A stretch of DNA of 64,000 nt from Salticus scenicus (Eukaryota > Arthropoda > Arachnida > Araneae > Salticidae). This document shows, piece after piece, positions 1 through 11,050 of this stretch; positions within the stretch are counted from its first letter, which is position 1, and each line of letters opens with the position of its first letter. The stretch lies in assembly GCA_963930645.1 (NCBI GenBank), contig OZ005654.1, positions 265,610,700 to 265,674,699 on the forward strand, written 5' to 3'. The notes beneath the pieces are model-generated. The model was not told where the DNA came from. It saw only the letters and a program-made list of their open reading frames with translations, and did not search any database. Made by a program: the position numbers and the translations under genes.

Positions 1-100
1 GTAAGTCTGTGGATATATGGAAGATGTTTGAATTGTTGCTTGATTCGCTTGTATAAGCTAAATATTTACATTTAAGTGCTCCTTATCATTTGTTAATATT

Positions 101-346
101 TTGATAATGTCATATCCCTCTTTAAGAATGTGTAGAATTTGTTTGAACACTCCTAACAAGTTTTGTTATGTTTGTGAAAAAAGTAAACAAACAGAGAAAC
201 AAGCTGTGACGAATTTGGAATATCATTTATTTGGAACGACATATTTTTATCCTTTTCTAAATGGCGATCAAGATAAATCATGGGCGCTGCATATACGTAG
301 TTTTGCAATACATGTACCAGAAACTTATGAAATAAAATCATTTTAA
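101..346 (+). pseudogene. decayed Cys-rich (C-x2-C-x7-C-x2-C) protein fragment
   Basis: An open frame of 81 codons with two closely spaced CxxC pairs (CRIC then CYVC, residues 11-25) and, near residue 56, the string GDQDKSWA. From memory this combination belongs to the N-terminal zinc-binding-like region of uncharacterised proteins that are repeated many times in arthropod genomes. Family members normally continue with further Cys residues after the GDQDK-W motif; here those positions are missing and the frame stops at once, so the piece looks truncated and decayed. There is no promoter or partner gene nearby. The function of the family is not known to me. It could also be the 5' part of a spliced gene whose next exon is not recognisable. 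Moderate confidence in family resemblance, low confidence that it is expressed. Confidence 0.4.
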
Positions 347-596
347 GAATTTTTCAGCGGCCATGACTTGTAGATAATCTACAATTAATTTAACAAACTG
401 CTATTTCTGCATGATACCACCTATTCGTCAAAAAATTTTGTACAACCAGAAGAAGAAAGAATCTATCCTGTACAAACATCATTCTCATCCATTTGATGTA
501 TTCTGCATGGAGAATAGTTTACTTATTGCACCATTATAATATCCGTAGCTGACAGCATCCTAATTAATATTAAGTAGTACTGTTAATACTCAGCTT
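347..596. other. unassigned AT-rich DNA
   Basis: No open frame, RNA-like structure or recognisable repeat seen between the Cys-rich fragment and the TA tract. Confidence 0.5.
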
Positions 597-733
<137 letters not shown>

Positions 734-844
734 GGATAAAATAAGCAAGATTCTAAATTAATATTTAAATTAATATTAAATGATATCTTAATAGTATTAG
801 CTCAGAATAAATCTTAATTTTAAGAACAACTTTGTGAGAATTCT

Positions 845-1385
845 ATTTTAGCGCCCCAGTAAAGTTAGTTTTTCAGCAAAGCACATCGTAGCGCGGGAAT
901 CGCGATTAGAAAAAGTTTCATAATCAAAATTATGCAATAGTTGAAATTAGCGGCAATGCATTGCGAAATACGAAATCCTGGATATCCGGGTCAGCCAATA
1001 AAAGAATGTGGGCTGGATTTTAGCTGACCTAATTATCCAATAAGCATTCATAAAAATAGTTTGGGTTCCCGCCGAAATATCCATATAAAAACGGGAGCAC
1101 CCGAAAATCGGGGTCTTTTTCCATGGAATCTTTTGATTAAATAGTTCACGTCAATAACAAGTTTAAGTTAACGGTCCCAGGAGGGGGATTGATTCGCGGT
1201 TCCGCCGTTAATGGAACGATTTCGGCCCGATCTCGGCTACGGATCTGTACAGCGTGCTCAAAATGATGTGACTGTTAATAACGTGTAATATGACTGTCTT
1301 CAAATAAACGACTGCATCATCAATTGTGGAGTATTTCTTTGAGTGAACTCTCTTAATATGGAGTGACTGGAATTCATCATCCTAC
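845..1385 (+). mobile_element. LTR-like block (possible solo LTR)
   Basis: A block with higher GC than its flanks, arranged like an LTR: two CCAAT boxes, a TATA box, a stretch with hairpin potential and an AATAAA signal, ending near a CCTACA. No second copy or flanking internal sequence was found. I could not define a clean target-site duplication, so the outer edges are approximate. It could equally be the 5' end of some other polymerase-II-transcribed repeat. Confidence 0.4.
994..1308 (+). promoter_or_regulatory. CCAAT/TATA promoter and AATAAA signal
   Basis: CCAAT at 994-998 and 1037-1041, a TATA box (CATATAAAA) at 1082-1090 followed by a GC-richer initiator region, and AATAAA at 1303-1308. 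The CCAAT-TATA spacing of about 45-90 bp is normal for a polymerase II promoter. Having promoter and poly-A signal within 320 bp is typical of LTRs. Confidence 0.45.
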
Positions 1386-1400
1386 AAAAAGGGGATGCAT

Positions 1401-1401
<1 letters not shown>

Positions 1402-1440
<39 letters not shown>
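1402..1440. repeat. (TA)n microsatellite
   Basis: Pure TA run of about 38 bp directly after the LTR-like block. Confidence 0.95.
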
Positions 1441-1442
<2 letters not shown>

Positions 1443-2853
1443 AGTCATTCTTTAGAGTATTTTTCTTCTTATTTAGTCGAAATTATACTTAAAGAGAATT
1501 ATTCCAAAGAAAAAGTGGTGTGAAAAAAAAGAGGCGGGTACTAACAATACTACGGAATATTAATTAGAATGTTAGCAGACATGGAATATCAATTAGCCTG
1601 CGATGAAGGAGAAAATAATACAAAAGATAGTTCTTCAAATGATCATAATCTTGGCATATTTTACTTCATAACCATGATCTGAGTGTTTCGTTAGTTGCAT
1701 TATTTGACTACCTTTATTTCATCTACTAGAGCTAATTATTTATTTATGCGGTAATATTCTATTCTTTTAAGGTCCAAGAAATGTAAATAACCTCAACTGA
1801 ATATATTTAAAAAATCCTCAAACTGAACAGTGTAATACTTTAAACCAAATAATGCATTTAGGTTTACTATATTATCATAGATTAAAATAATAATATTAAT
1901 AACAAATCTAATCTTTTATGTAAGGTTTTACTTTAAATAACATTAACATATTGTATATATATATATATTATATATATATATATTTAGTAAAAAAAAATAT
2001 TAATTGTATTTTTATAGTATGATTTTGCTTATTTCATTTATTGCTATATTATCAATATTTCGTTAAACAAATGCTCAATTATTTCAAAAGGACTTAATTA
2101 TTCACAAATTTGTCAATATATATGTTTATTATAACGAGAAATATAATTACAATTAGTGTGTAGGGAACAAAAAATGTAGAATATAAAAGTTTGACAATTG
2201 AATTATGTATACCATTGAATGCACTTTTATATATGAGACTTATTTCTAAAATAAATTTTCTACTCTGGCGCCAAGAAATCCAATTCTTCTATTCTCCGAG
2301 ATCCGAAAATCAAATTTTAGTCGCTATTTCTTGGGATATGAAGATGAAGAAGCAAAGGTCACTTTGAGAAAGAAAACGAAGAAAAAGTAATTGACCTCAA
2401 TTTTTCTGAATAAGAAAAATGTAGTGCTGCATTTTCACTAAGAGCATTCTATACTCTTTGAATGCAATATATTTCCATTTAAACTTTGCTTTAACTTTTA
2501 GTTACACAATTGTAAGTAAATTTATGAATCCGTACAATAACTGTTAAAATAAATGACTACAGTAACTGTTAACGTATAATAACTGTTAATAAGTTTTGCT
2601 ACAAAAATTTTTGTTAATAAAATGTTAATAAAAAGAATAATTTAAGTATTATAAATGTATAATTTACAATTTTTATGCAATATGGTTGAAAATATTTCAA
2701 TAAAATATCAGAATAATAATAAAAATATTAATAGTGGGAAAAAGCTTACAAAATAAAAAATAATATTCTTAATGTGTATTTCCATATTTTTTTAAGTAAA
2801 TACTCATAGTGTATATTATCAGAATTAATATATATATATATATATATATAAGC
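1441..2853. other. AT-rich DNA without identified genes
   Basis: Contains short TA tracts (1955-1982, 2828-2850) and scattered TTAATA-type low-complexity DNA. A 37-codon acidic open frame at 1569-1682, preceded by a TACTAAC-like branch-point string, was noted but has no recognisable domain. Otherwise nothing could be assigned. Confidence 0.5.
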
Positions 2854-3221
2854 TATTGAAAATGCTTATATATATATTGAAAATGATGCTAGTGAAAATG
2901 ATTATCCTATAGAACTTTTACATGGTTATATTATAGAAAAATATTTAAAACATTTGAAATATAAATGATTTTTAATTTTCCTTTTTAAATATTCCTTATT
3001 TTTTGATTAAAATGAGCTATAAAAACTTTATTTATTGTTTTAATCTCTTTAATTTAATGTAGATGGCGTTGTAATATATTTTCGATTGTTTCGTATTCTG
3101 GTTAGTGGTCTCGCTGGAGTTCTTATGAAATACATGCAGCTGTTTATATAAACGTTTGATCAATTTTCTTACTAATCCATATAAGTTTTTGTCTGTTCCA
3201 TATTATTTTATTCATTTTATT
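2854..3221 (+). mobile_element. 3' end of RT-coding retroelement, copy 1 (5'-truncated)
   Basis: Aligns over about 330 bp with 54650-54980. The first part is the end of a reading frame (2894-2968, ending with a TGA), which matches the last residues of the longer frame in copy 2. The rest is a shared 3' untranslated region. Both copies stop matching at the same ATTCATTTTATT, which marks a common 3' end. The 5' side is cut by a TA tract, consistent with 5' truncation of a retrotransposed copy. Element class is not certain. Confidence 0.6.
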
Positions 3222-3263
3222 TTATCCATATTGAATTCAGCCATATATGTGCTTTTTTATTAA

Positions 3264-3353
3264 ACTGTCTGCCTAGGGGGAGAGTTTGATCAATTAAAAG
3301 CATGCTTTAACCCCACACGTATGTCTCAAGTCATACGGGGCATTTTTGACAGT
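3264..3353. mobile_element. 90-bp MITE-like element with TTAA flanks
   Basis: TTAA at 3260-3263 and 3354-3357 border an element that starts ACTGTC and ends GACAGT. Inside is a second short palindrome (CGTATG...CATACG). TTAA duplication suggests a piggyBac-type mobiliser, but the termini are only 6 bp long, so chance is not excluded. Confidence 0.35.
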
Positions 3354-3654
3354 TTAAATCATTTATTTTATGTTTTTGCAGTAAGTTTTACTTATAAATT
3401 GTTTCATATTAATTAATTTTCTCGTAAGGTTTTCTTTAGTTATTTTGTTACTTATTTTCAACTTTTATGACTGAAAACATATATCATAATTTCTTATATA
3501 TATATATATATATATACTCATAGTATCTTTTACTCTCCTCAAATACTTAACCTCATAAAAAACTAAATAAAATATTTTTACAAATATCTAATTTTCTTCA
3601 GTTGTTAATGTTAGTGGATTATTTTTAAATGTCAATATGAGAGACCTTGTGCAA

Positions 3655-3790
3655 GTGTTCTAGAAGTTTTTGTAAGGAGTTATCACGATAGTTTCTGAGA
3701 AAAAGTTAATAATAGATAGGACGACGAGCAAAACCTGGGATCGAAAACAGCAACTTCCGTTTATCAGCTTCAAAATAATCTCTCTGTAAC
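3655..3790 (-). repeat. SINE-like fragment with box-B-like motif
   Basis: On the minus strand it carries a TTTTCGATCCCAGG string resembling a tRNA B box. It aligns with 35825-35890, where the B-box-like motif is better preserved. Box A is not evident here. Diverged copy. Confidence 0.35.
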
Positions 3791-4231
3791 ACACATATAT
3801 GACGTAATTTTCTAAAAAAAAAAAAATTATTAACTGTCTGTATTCTAGGGCCTTCATTAACTTTAATTTAAAATGTTACCGCAATCTAACAAGTATTAAA
3901 TCCATCGTTCATGTCGTAATTAAGTACATGCGATTTAAAAGTTAAACCTTTATTTCAATCTTACACTTCGTTATTTTATTACCTGATTATATATATATAC
4001 ATATATATATATTTTAATTTGACCTTTTGAATTACAGAAAAGCAGCTTCCCATTAGTATTTATAAACCCAGATATTATTTGCGTGCAACTCAGCTTGTGC
4101 GACTTTTTAAAATTCCTATCAAAACAATTTTGCGTTTAAAATTTTTGGTACGTTTGTTTATGTATATATTTTTTAATTCAACCGTTTTCAGCAAAATTGA
4201 TTTTTTTTTTCCAAATATAGTTTCTTAGCCT
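3791..4231. other. unassigned AT-rich DNA
   Basis: Short TA tract at 3991-4011 and a poly-T at 4200-4211. No gene, RNA or repeat family recognised. Confidence 0.5.
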
Positions 4232-4935
4232 GAAATTTAATACTATAAATACAGGTTCGAGATTAAGGGGTAAGATAACGTGTACTGTTATGTAAACCTA
4301 TGTTAAACAGTTCAAATTAGTAGTCGGAAGAGTTTTATATGATAATTAGATTTTGTGAGGTGTCCGACAGTCCCCCTCAATCCCCCGTTTCATTAATGCA
4401 CCTACATGTACATATAACTTAAATTTGTTATTAAAATTAAAAGTTCACTTAAAATTATTTTCACACGCAACATTACTTGAAACTTATCAATCTTGATCAA
4501 ACTTTTCCAGCAACAAACTTATATTAACTTCAAAATACAACATTTGTATCTCCTAAAATTATTCGTTTTTAAATTACTCTAAGAGTAGTATAACACTAAA
4601 CATCCAAAAAAAGTTGAATTTGCTCTCAATATTACATAAGAAAAAAAATGTTAAAAATGAAAAAAATCGATAATTTTATTTTAAATTGTCGCAGATCGAT
4701 GGTTCAACCATTCGTTTTAGAGGTACTGGCGAGCTCTTTGAAAGATACCCATCATGAAAATTTACTGCCCTCGAGGGGGACTCCCCCCCCCCCCAGGGAG
4801 AATGGAGCGGCTCCTACATACACAAAATATTTTTCCCAGTTGACTATCTCTTTTACAAAAAATATATATTCGTTTCATTTGGTTTAGTGCAGTCTATAGA
4901 TGTTAAACTCTACTTACCTGCAACTTCTAAAATTA
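4232..4935 (+). repeat. dispersed repeat R, uninterrupted copy
   Basis: Aligns in order with three separated segments of a second copy (12632-12965, 16852-17121, 18550-18620). It therefore gives the empty-site reference for the two transposons inserted in that copy. It contains C-runs (4782-4794) and the small open frame 4648-4887, which is not conserved as a protein. The nature of R (old DNA transposon or retroelement) is unclear. Confidence 0.75.
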
Positions 4936-5384
4936 TTCGTTTTTAAGTCACTCTAAGAGACACAAAGATCAAACGTTAAAAAACTTGACTACGGTAATCA
5001 GGAAGTCCCAAAACATGTAAAAATACAAGAAACTAGAGACGAATATTTAGCTTAAAAACATACATTATTTACCATATCTCTATGAGGAATTTATTTCAAT
5101 TTCCGAACAGCTTTCCCGGAAATGTTAAAATATTATTAGTAAAGCATATCCACTGCCAAAATGAATGTTATCGCAGAAATATTTGCAGCCCTGTATATCT
5201 TTCGAAGATTATATATAGACCACATGGTGCATTTAAATAGAATCCTATAGTAATCATACATGGCCCAACCTGAAGTATACTTCCGTCAATTTGCAACGAT
5301 TTTCGCACTTTTATCTAGTTATGTAGACCTGTAAACGAACAGTGAATGATTACCCTACCATATTCCACATGAGACATGTTTTTA
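4936..5384. other. unassigned DNA between repeats R and D
   Basis: No recognised repeat or coding signal. It may be an internal part of a larger R-D element, because both copies of R are followed by a copy of D. Confidence 0.4.
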
Positions 5385-5517
5385 CGCATATAAAATTCGC
5401 TAAAAACACGATTTTCGTATTCACGGCACCTCAGAGCATGTAAATATAACAAAACTTCACTTTCGAAAATTTGACCGTAAAACAATACTTTCTCTACCTT
5501 ATAGGTAAGAGAAAGTA
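5385..5517 (+). repeat. dispersed repeat D, copy 1
   Basis: Shares the string CGCTAAAAACA, a GGGACCTCAGA-like box and a terminal TAAGAGAAAGTAAAA with 18815-18945. More distantly it resembles 55760-55890. The common 3' ending suggests a SINE or the tail of a LINE. Confidence 0.6.
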
Positions 5518-5564
5518 AAAAGGCCGCATTTAAATGCAGTTAAAAAAAATATTATTCTCAGAAA

Positions 5565-5915
5565 AAGATATTTTCAACAAAAAATAAAAAATATCTTAAA
5601 TGTTTATGGTAAAGGCGCAGAGAAAAAGAAAATCACTATTTCCTCAATGAACTAAAGTTATTTCTTTGAACAAATGGTTAAAAGCATACCACAAGATAAG
5701 ACAATTTCTACGCGTGTACCAGAAGAAATAAGAACTTTACAGTACACTTTTCATCTATTTTTCTCATTGTTTTCGTCCAGCGTTTTCTCTTGATAGTGAC
5801 TGAATAAATTTAATAATAATAATAATAATAATAAATTAAAATTAAAATATATCATCGTGCTTAACTGCTAATTTGTACGGATTTTTTACTGCAAGTAATT
5901 TGTAACGAAAATATA
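5565..5915 (+). repeat. repeat S, copy 1
   Basis: First of three related blocks. Shared landmarks are a CAGCGTTTTCTCTTGA-like box (near 5777), an AAT or AT tract, then CTTAACTGCTAATTTGTAC and GCAAGTAATTTGTAA (5859-5905). It contains an (AAT)n tract at 5811-5834. Confidence 0.65.
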
Positions 5916-5959
5916 TTTTAAATGAAAAAAAAAAAAAAAAATCTGAGTAAATCGCAATT

Positions 5960-6252
5960 TACTTGATAAACTGTGCATATTTTATTTCAAAGAAATTTTT
6001 AAAGAATATTAGAAAATTTGCCGACTTCTAAGTATTAACCAGCAGAAAACACACTTCAACTGTACATTTTTTATTATTTTTTGTGCGCGTTCACACCCAG
6101 CGTTCCCTGTTGAGAACAATTTATTTATTTTATTTTATTTTATTTTTTGGATAATAATAATAATAATAATAATAAAGTAAACTTAAAATACTTCATCACG
6201 CTTAACTGCTAACTTGTACAGAATTTTTACTGCAAGTAATTTGTAATGTGTA
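5960..6252 (+). repeat. repeat S, copy 2
   Basis: Direct tandem neighbour of copy 1 with the same landmarks in the same order (GCGTTCCCTGTTGA near 6099; CTTAACTGCTAACTTGTAC near 6199). It includes an (AAT)n tract at 6148-6174. Confidence 0.65.
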
Positions 6253-6284
6253 TATATATATATAGATATATATATATATTAATG

Positions 6285-6445
6285 AAAAAATCTTTTTATA
6301 AAAAAATAGAACCGACTCCAAAAAGCAACTATTATTCTAAAAACTAAAAATAAAATGGAAATTGGCCTAAAATGAAATTGTAAATTGTGCCTAAAAGTAT
6401 AAAATAAATTCCTTCGCCAAACAACATAAACACTACAATTGATAT
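6285..6445. repeat. inverted-repeat arm, left
   Basis: Reverse complement of 6843-6990 with roughly 85% identity by eye. The pair encloses about 400 bp. A transcript through it could form a long hairpin. Confidence 0.7.
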
Positions 6446-6842
6446 ATATTTTTGTAATCGGACGAAAATGACATAAAATTTGATTCATTTTTTTTTCCGA
6501 TTTCTTTTTAGATCGATAGCTACAAATACTGTTGTCTCGAGTGATCCCTCTTATAAATTTTCTTTATTATTTTTATCACAATATGCAACTAGTCTATTAA
6601 TAACATCTACACAGAACAATAAACATCTTTCGCAATTCGGTTTATATGTTACTAAAGTTTTCTTTGTAAACTTTTGCAGCATACGAAGTCTTAATTAGTT
6701 ATTTAAATCAAAGTAGTTTTCAGCTGTGTTTTGCATATGACATAGTGAGATGTGTATTTTGAATAAAATTTGATTTTTGCATTGAATAAAGGTACCACTT
6801 TTTTTTTTTTTAATTTTGCGCCTACTTCAAAAGATATGATTA
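6446..6842. other. spacer between inverted-repeat arms
   Basis: AT-rich, with the 72-codon open frame 6480-6698, which has no recognisable motif. Ends with a poly-T at 6800-6811. Confidence 0.5.
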
Positions 6843-6990
6843 AATGTAGTATTTATGTTGTCAGGCGAAGGAATTTATTTTGTATTTTTAGGCGCAATTT
6901 ACAATTTCCATTTCATTTTTAGTTTTATTTTAATAATAGTTGCTTTTTGGAGTGGATTCTATTTTTTTACAAAAGGATTTTATTTTTTTC
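6843..6990. repeat. inverted-repeat arm, right
   Basis: Partner of 6285-6445, including the matching GGCGAAGGAATTTATTTT box and the GTTGCTTTTTGGAGT box in opposite orientation. Confidence 0.7.
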
Positions 6991-7744
6991 TTTTCAGTGA
7001 AAATATATTTATATAGCAGAACACGAGTTTTATGGAGGTTTCAAAGAAAGTGCCACAATTTAAAAAATGGCAAACTTCAAGTTTATGTCACTGAAAAATA
7101 TATGAAATGTCCCAATGGGCTCAAAAAAAACGCTATATCTCCATCTCGAAAATTATCCACTTGAGAGGCAATTGTGTCAGTTTTACACTAGTCAATACTC
7201 TAGTTATGACTTTTCTCAAATACTGAATTTGTGTCGCTTTTCTTGCCTTTTTGCGATATGAGAAAAAACTATCTGTAGAATCCACATATATAAAATTAAA
7301 AAGGCTTTAGAAATGTAAAAACACATATGTGCTGCATTCTTAACTAAAAATCCTGTTAGTGACGTATTATAAAAATATTCAATGTTAGTAAATATATGGA
7401 ATATAAACTTTCAAAAGAGAAGCAGTCTGAAAAGAATCGATGACACTCTGTCTTTCATATTAGGCTGTGAAATGAGGCTATCGAGAAAAAAATTGCAGCA
7501 TATATCTTCAATAAATTAAAATAAACGTAGAAACGATATAACGATAACGTGAACTGCAATGCACATCCAGATTATGATTGAATTTCACAGAGCGTGTGTG
7601 TCACCCGCTACGCTAGAATGTGCGCAGCGTGAAGTTCAAACGGGGATCCAAGTGTGCATTGCAGCTGACGCTGTCGGATAGCAGTTTAAACATCGAAACA
7701 AAGATGTTTTTCATTTCTAAGATCGCTTTGGCACGTTACAGTGT
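6991..7744. other. unassigned DNA
   Basis: Moderately mixed composition, with no coding frame of note and no recognised repeat. A somewhat GC-richer piece at 7560-7680 has no identifiable content. Confidence 0.5.
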
Positions 7745-8035
7745 ATGAAGCTTGTTTCGAGATAGAAACGCTAACTTCGCTATTTTTCCCCAATTGGCGC
7801 TGTAAGCGATCGCATCTCGTTGCGCATGGCCACTTTACTTTACTTACATACTTTTTCTACGAGTATAACTGCAGCTGTTCAGCAGATAAAAAAGTGAGAA
7901 CGGACATTTGTGGGCACTCTGTAATTTATTTAGATCTCAATGAAACCATAATGGAACCCATTTCAGGGAAAGATCTTTCCAAAAAAAAAAAAAAAAAAAG
8001 TATTAAAGTCGGCGACTTTGTCACCCCTACATTAC
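7745..8035 (+). repeat. dispersed repeat pair, copy 1
   Basis: Aligns with 8205-8465. Both contain a GAGATAG-AACG opening, GGCGCTGTAAGCGAT or its variant, GTTCAGCAG, TTGTGGGCAC and a final AAGTATTAAA-like tail. The 111-codon open frame 7741-8076 spans this repeat and its poly-A, and is not conserved in copy 2. Confidence 0.65.
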
Positions 8036-8204
8036 AACGTGACGTGTACAACGTACTTCAAGTATGCATAGTGTAGGAAATCGCGAGCACACAAATGCAC
8101 GTTTTAAACGTTCTATATTTAGTATTAATCTCTAAAAACTGTCTTTACATGCTAAATCAACAATGCTCTACAAATTTGTAATTCATTTTTTTCGCCTAAC
8201 TTCA

Positions 8205-8465
8205 ACCGTTTTTGAGATAGGAACGTTAACTCCACTGTTTTCCACCAGGTAGCGCTGTAAGCGATTGAAAAACGTAGCGCGTTGCCACTTTACTATACTT
8301 ACATATCACTTTTAGGATTTTAGCTGGAGCCGTTCAGCAGTTAAATGAGTTGGGACTGGCTTTTGTGGGCACCCTGGATTTTTTAAAATTGAAAACATAT
8401 TAGAATGGGACCTATTTCCGACCCAGACCTTTACAAAAAGTATAAAAATCAGAGCACCAGTTAAG
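8205..8465 (+). repeat. dispersed repeat pair, copy 2
   Basis: Second copy in direct orientation, about 460 bp downstream of the first, followed by a poly-A run (8479-8510). Confidence 0.65.
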
Positions 8466-8479
8466 AAGTTATAAGCTAA

Positions 8480-8511
<32 letters not shown>

Positions 8512-8564
8512 ATACTCTTTGAATTAAGGGCCTCCACCTTTTTGAAGTCGGTTAAAAATAGCTT

Positions 8565-9039
8565 AAATTTTGAGGATAGAGGGCGCAGAAAATATTGCAA
8601 TCACGATTTCCTCAATAAACTGCAGTTATTTTCTTTCAAAGAAATATTTACAAGAATATTACAAGATTTCTAAATAACCGTCAGCAGAATTCATACCTTA
8701 ACCCTTTGCGACGCAGGGTAATTCGGATCATTTAAATTACACTGCCACCGGAATTTACGAACAAAATTAAAATAAAAGAAATTTTGAATTTTCAGGTTAA
8801 AGAAAGGGCGTTTTCTGCTACGTTATAAATGTGAATTTTTGCTAAAAAATTTCCGGGATGTGTTTTTGCACTTGAGAATTTAGCATTAGGTCTTCCATCA
8901 GCGGGAACACTGCAACTAAAAGGGTTAATTGCGCATTTTTCAATATATGTTGTGATTGTTTGCATCCAGCGTTTTCTGTTTTCAGTTTATTTTAATCATT
9001 TTTTTTTCGGGGGGGGGGAGAGACTTGGAAACAAATATA
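8565..9039 (+). repeat. repeat S, copy 3, left part (split by Helitron)
   Basis: Matches S copies 1 and 2 up to the CAGCGTTTTCTGTTTT box near 8968. It is interrupted first by a 223-bp MITE (8702-8924) and then by the Helitron at 9040. Its continuation lies at 11172-11260. Confidence 0.65.
8702..8924. mobile_element. piggyBac-like MITE, copy 1 (TTAA family)
   Basis: Flanked by TTAA at 8698-8701 and 8925-8928. The left end is CCCTTTGCGACGC; the right end, reversed, starts CCCTTTTAGTTGC. The interior aligns with 56486-56706, which has the same TTAA flanks. TTAA duplication plus CCC termini is the piggyBac pattern. No coding capacity. It sits inside repeat S copy 3, so it is younger than S. Confidence 0.7.
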
Positions 9040-9214
9040 TCTATCTATATTAATAAAATCAGAGTTTTGTCTGTAAATTTGTCGGAATCGAAAAATTTTG
9101 CGATATCTTCACGTTTTACACCCCATGAAAGCCGAAAATGACTTCAGAAAATTTTGCCTGTGTGTGTGTGTGTGTGTCTGTGTGTGTGTCATCGTGTCCG
9201 AATGTCGCTTTTTT

Positions 9215-9620
9215 TGTCCGGGCATCACTTGAGAACGGCTGGACGGAATTCAACGATGCTTGGCAGGACTTTAGGTCTTCACCCAACTTAAAATTATATC
9301 TATCAACTTTTCAGAAATTCCCCCCCCCGTTCTCCCCCTAGGGGGTAAAAGACTAAAACACGTTTGTCCGGGCATCACTCGAGAACGGCTGAACGGAATT
9401 CAACGGCGCTTGGCAGGGATTTAGGTATTCATCCAACTTAAAATTATATCCATCAACTTTTCAGAAATTCTCCCCCGTTCCCCCCTGGGGGGTAAAAGAC
9501 TAAAACACGTTTGTCCGGGCATCACTCGAGAACGGCTGGACGGAATTCAACGGCGCTTGGCAGAAACTTAGGTCTTCACCCAACTTAAAATTATATCTAT
9601 AGAAATTTTCAAAATTCTCA
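9215..9620 (+). repeat. minisatellite, about 148-bp unit, 3 copies
   Basis: Units start with TGTCCGGGCATCACT at 9215, 9365 and 9512, each followed by GAACGGCTG, CTTGGCAG and a C-run/G-run palindrome (CCCCCTAGGGGG). Copy 3 is truncated. Confidence 0.9.
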
Positions 9621-9789
9621 TTAGTGTTTAAATAGTGGGTAAAAAACGCCTGCGCATGCGCCATAAATATTTTTTCACTAAAACGCTTTGAATGGAAAAA
9701 TAAAATGCAAAAATAAATTTTTAAGATAAAGACTTTTTTCATTCGCGTGAATCGCACTACAAATTATGAAAAGATTTAAATGAAATTTT

Positions 9790-10110
9790 GCCATCTCAGT
9801 TTCATACTTTAGTTAATTTTAAAACATCTAATTGTCGTATCGAAAAACTGTTTACACCCCAGGATTCAGAAAAATCATCTCTTTAATTTGGTACTGAATT
9901 TGTAACGATAGGTCTGATACTTCTAATTTATTTTCCCCTTTTTCCGTTTTTCCGTTGCCACTTAAATTTCATACTTTAGTTATTTTTTTAATATCTAATT
10001 GTCGCATCGAAAAACTGTTTGCACCCCTGGATTCAGAAAAATCGCCTCTTTCATTTGGTACCAAATTTATAAATATAGGTCTGATATTTCTAATTTATTT
10101 TACCCTTTTT
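9790..10110 (+). repeat. minisatellite, 2 diverged copies
   Basis: Two direct copies of a unit with TTTCATACTTTAGTTA, CTAATTGTCG, GAAAAACTGTTT, GGATTCAGAAAAATC and TTTGGTAC. The same unit recurs reversed at 27540-27660, which links this Helitron to the minus-strand copy in the duplicated block. Confidence 0.8.
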
Positions 10111-10802
10111 CCGTTTTCAACCTAGATTCGATATGGAACACCTTTAGTATTGGATCCCTTTGGCAAAATTTGAAATTCGGAACCGAAGTAGCTCGGACGT
10201 TTCTCGCCAAGATCTTTGATTGCACAATTGAGATAGCCAATTCAGTTCATCGCAAAAATGGCTTAAAATATTTAAAGTCACCAAAGGGTTCCCATACTAA
10301 AGCTGTGCATTTTGTACTTATTTATTTATATTTTCTATTAAAGACTTCTGTGGTCACGAAATTTGGTGCGTAAATTGTTCGTTTGCATCCGGCACTTATT
10401 GTAACTGGATTTCACGAAATTCGAAATCTCCCCCCCCCCCTTCTCGGAGTCGGAGGGCAATAAACGGTATAACTTCTGTATAACCCCACAGCTGAATTTG
10501 GCGATTTTTCTTTGGCGTTGTTTTGAAGGATAACGATGTCGTTCTGGACTGTTTGCGATATAATATGGCAGCCTAATATTTTGTTTATTTTGGATTTATG
10601 ATTTAGATTATGATTTTATCATTTATCATATATGATTTATGATTTTTAGATTTATGATTTAGCCATAATCGCCAACAAAAAAAATCGCCAAATATCGTTG
10701 TGGGTTTATACTGAAGTCGTTCCCAATAAACATGTGTAAAAACATGTTTTTCCGTTTGAATTCGCTTTGAATTATCTTAGAATGGCGAATTTTGGTGTGC
10801 GG

Positions 10803-11050
10803 ATATTGATTAAGTGTACGCATTATGTACGTTAGTGGGATTTTGCAAAACTTCGAACTCACCCACTGAGGAAGGGGAAGTAACAAGTGGGTAAGTTGTG
10901 CCTAAGGCAGTGGGGACCCAGACTGTATATTGATTAAGTGTACGCATTATGTACATTAGTGTGATTTTGCAAAACTTCGAACTCACCCGCTGAGGAAGGG
11001 GAAGTAAGAAGTGGGTAAGTTGTGCCGAAGAAAGTGGAGACCTAGACTCC
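10803..11050 (+). repeat. tandem repeat, 124-bp unit, 2 copies
   Basis: Units begin ATATTGATTAAGTGTACGC at 10803 and 10927 and are about 95% identical. They include AGTGGGTAAGTTGTGCC, which is also found (reversed) in the Helitron fragment at 26.5 kb. Confidence 0.9.

Noticed and set aside
153..341. Minus-strand 62-codon frame
   Set aside because: Antisense shadow of the Cys-rich fragment.
7741..8076. 111-codon open frame
   Set aside because: Spans a dispersed repeat and a poly-A run; the second copy of the repeat does not keep the frame.
9999..10373. 124-codon open frame
   Set aside because: Lies across a Helitron minisatellite and its flank, starts without an ATG, shows no domain, and the related minisatellite elsewhere is not open.
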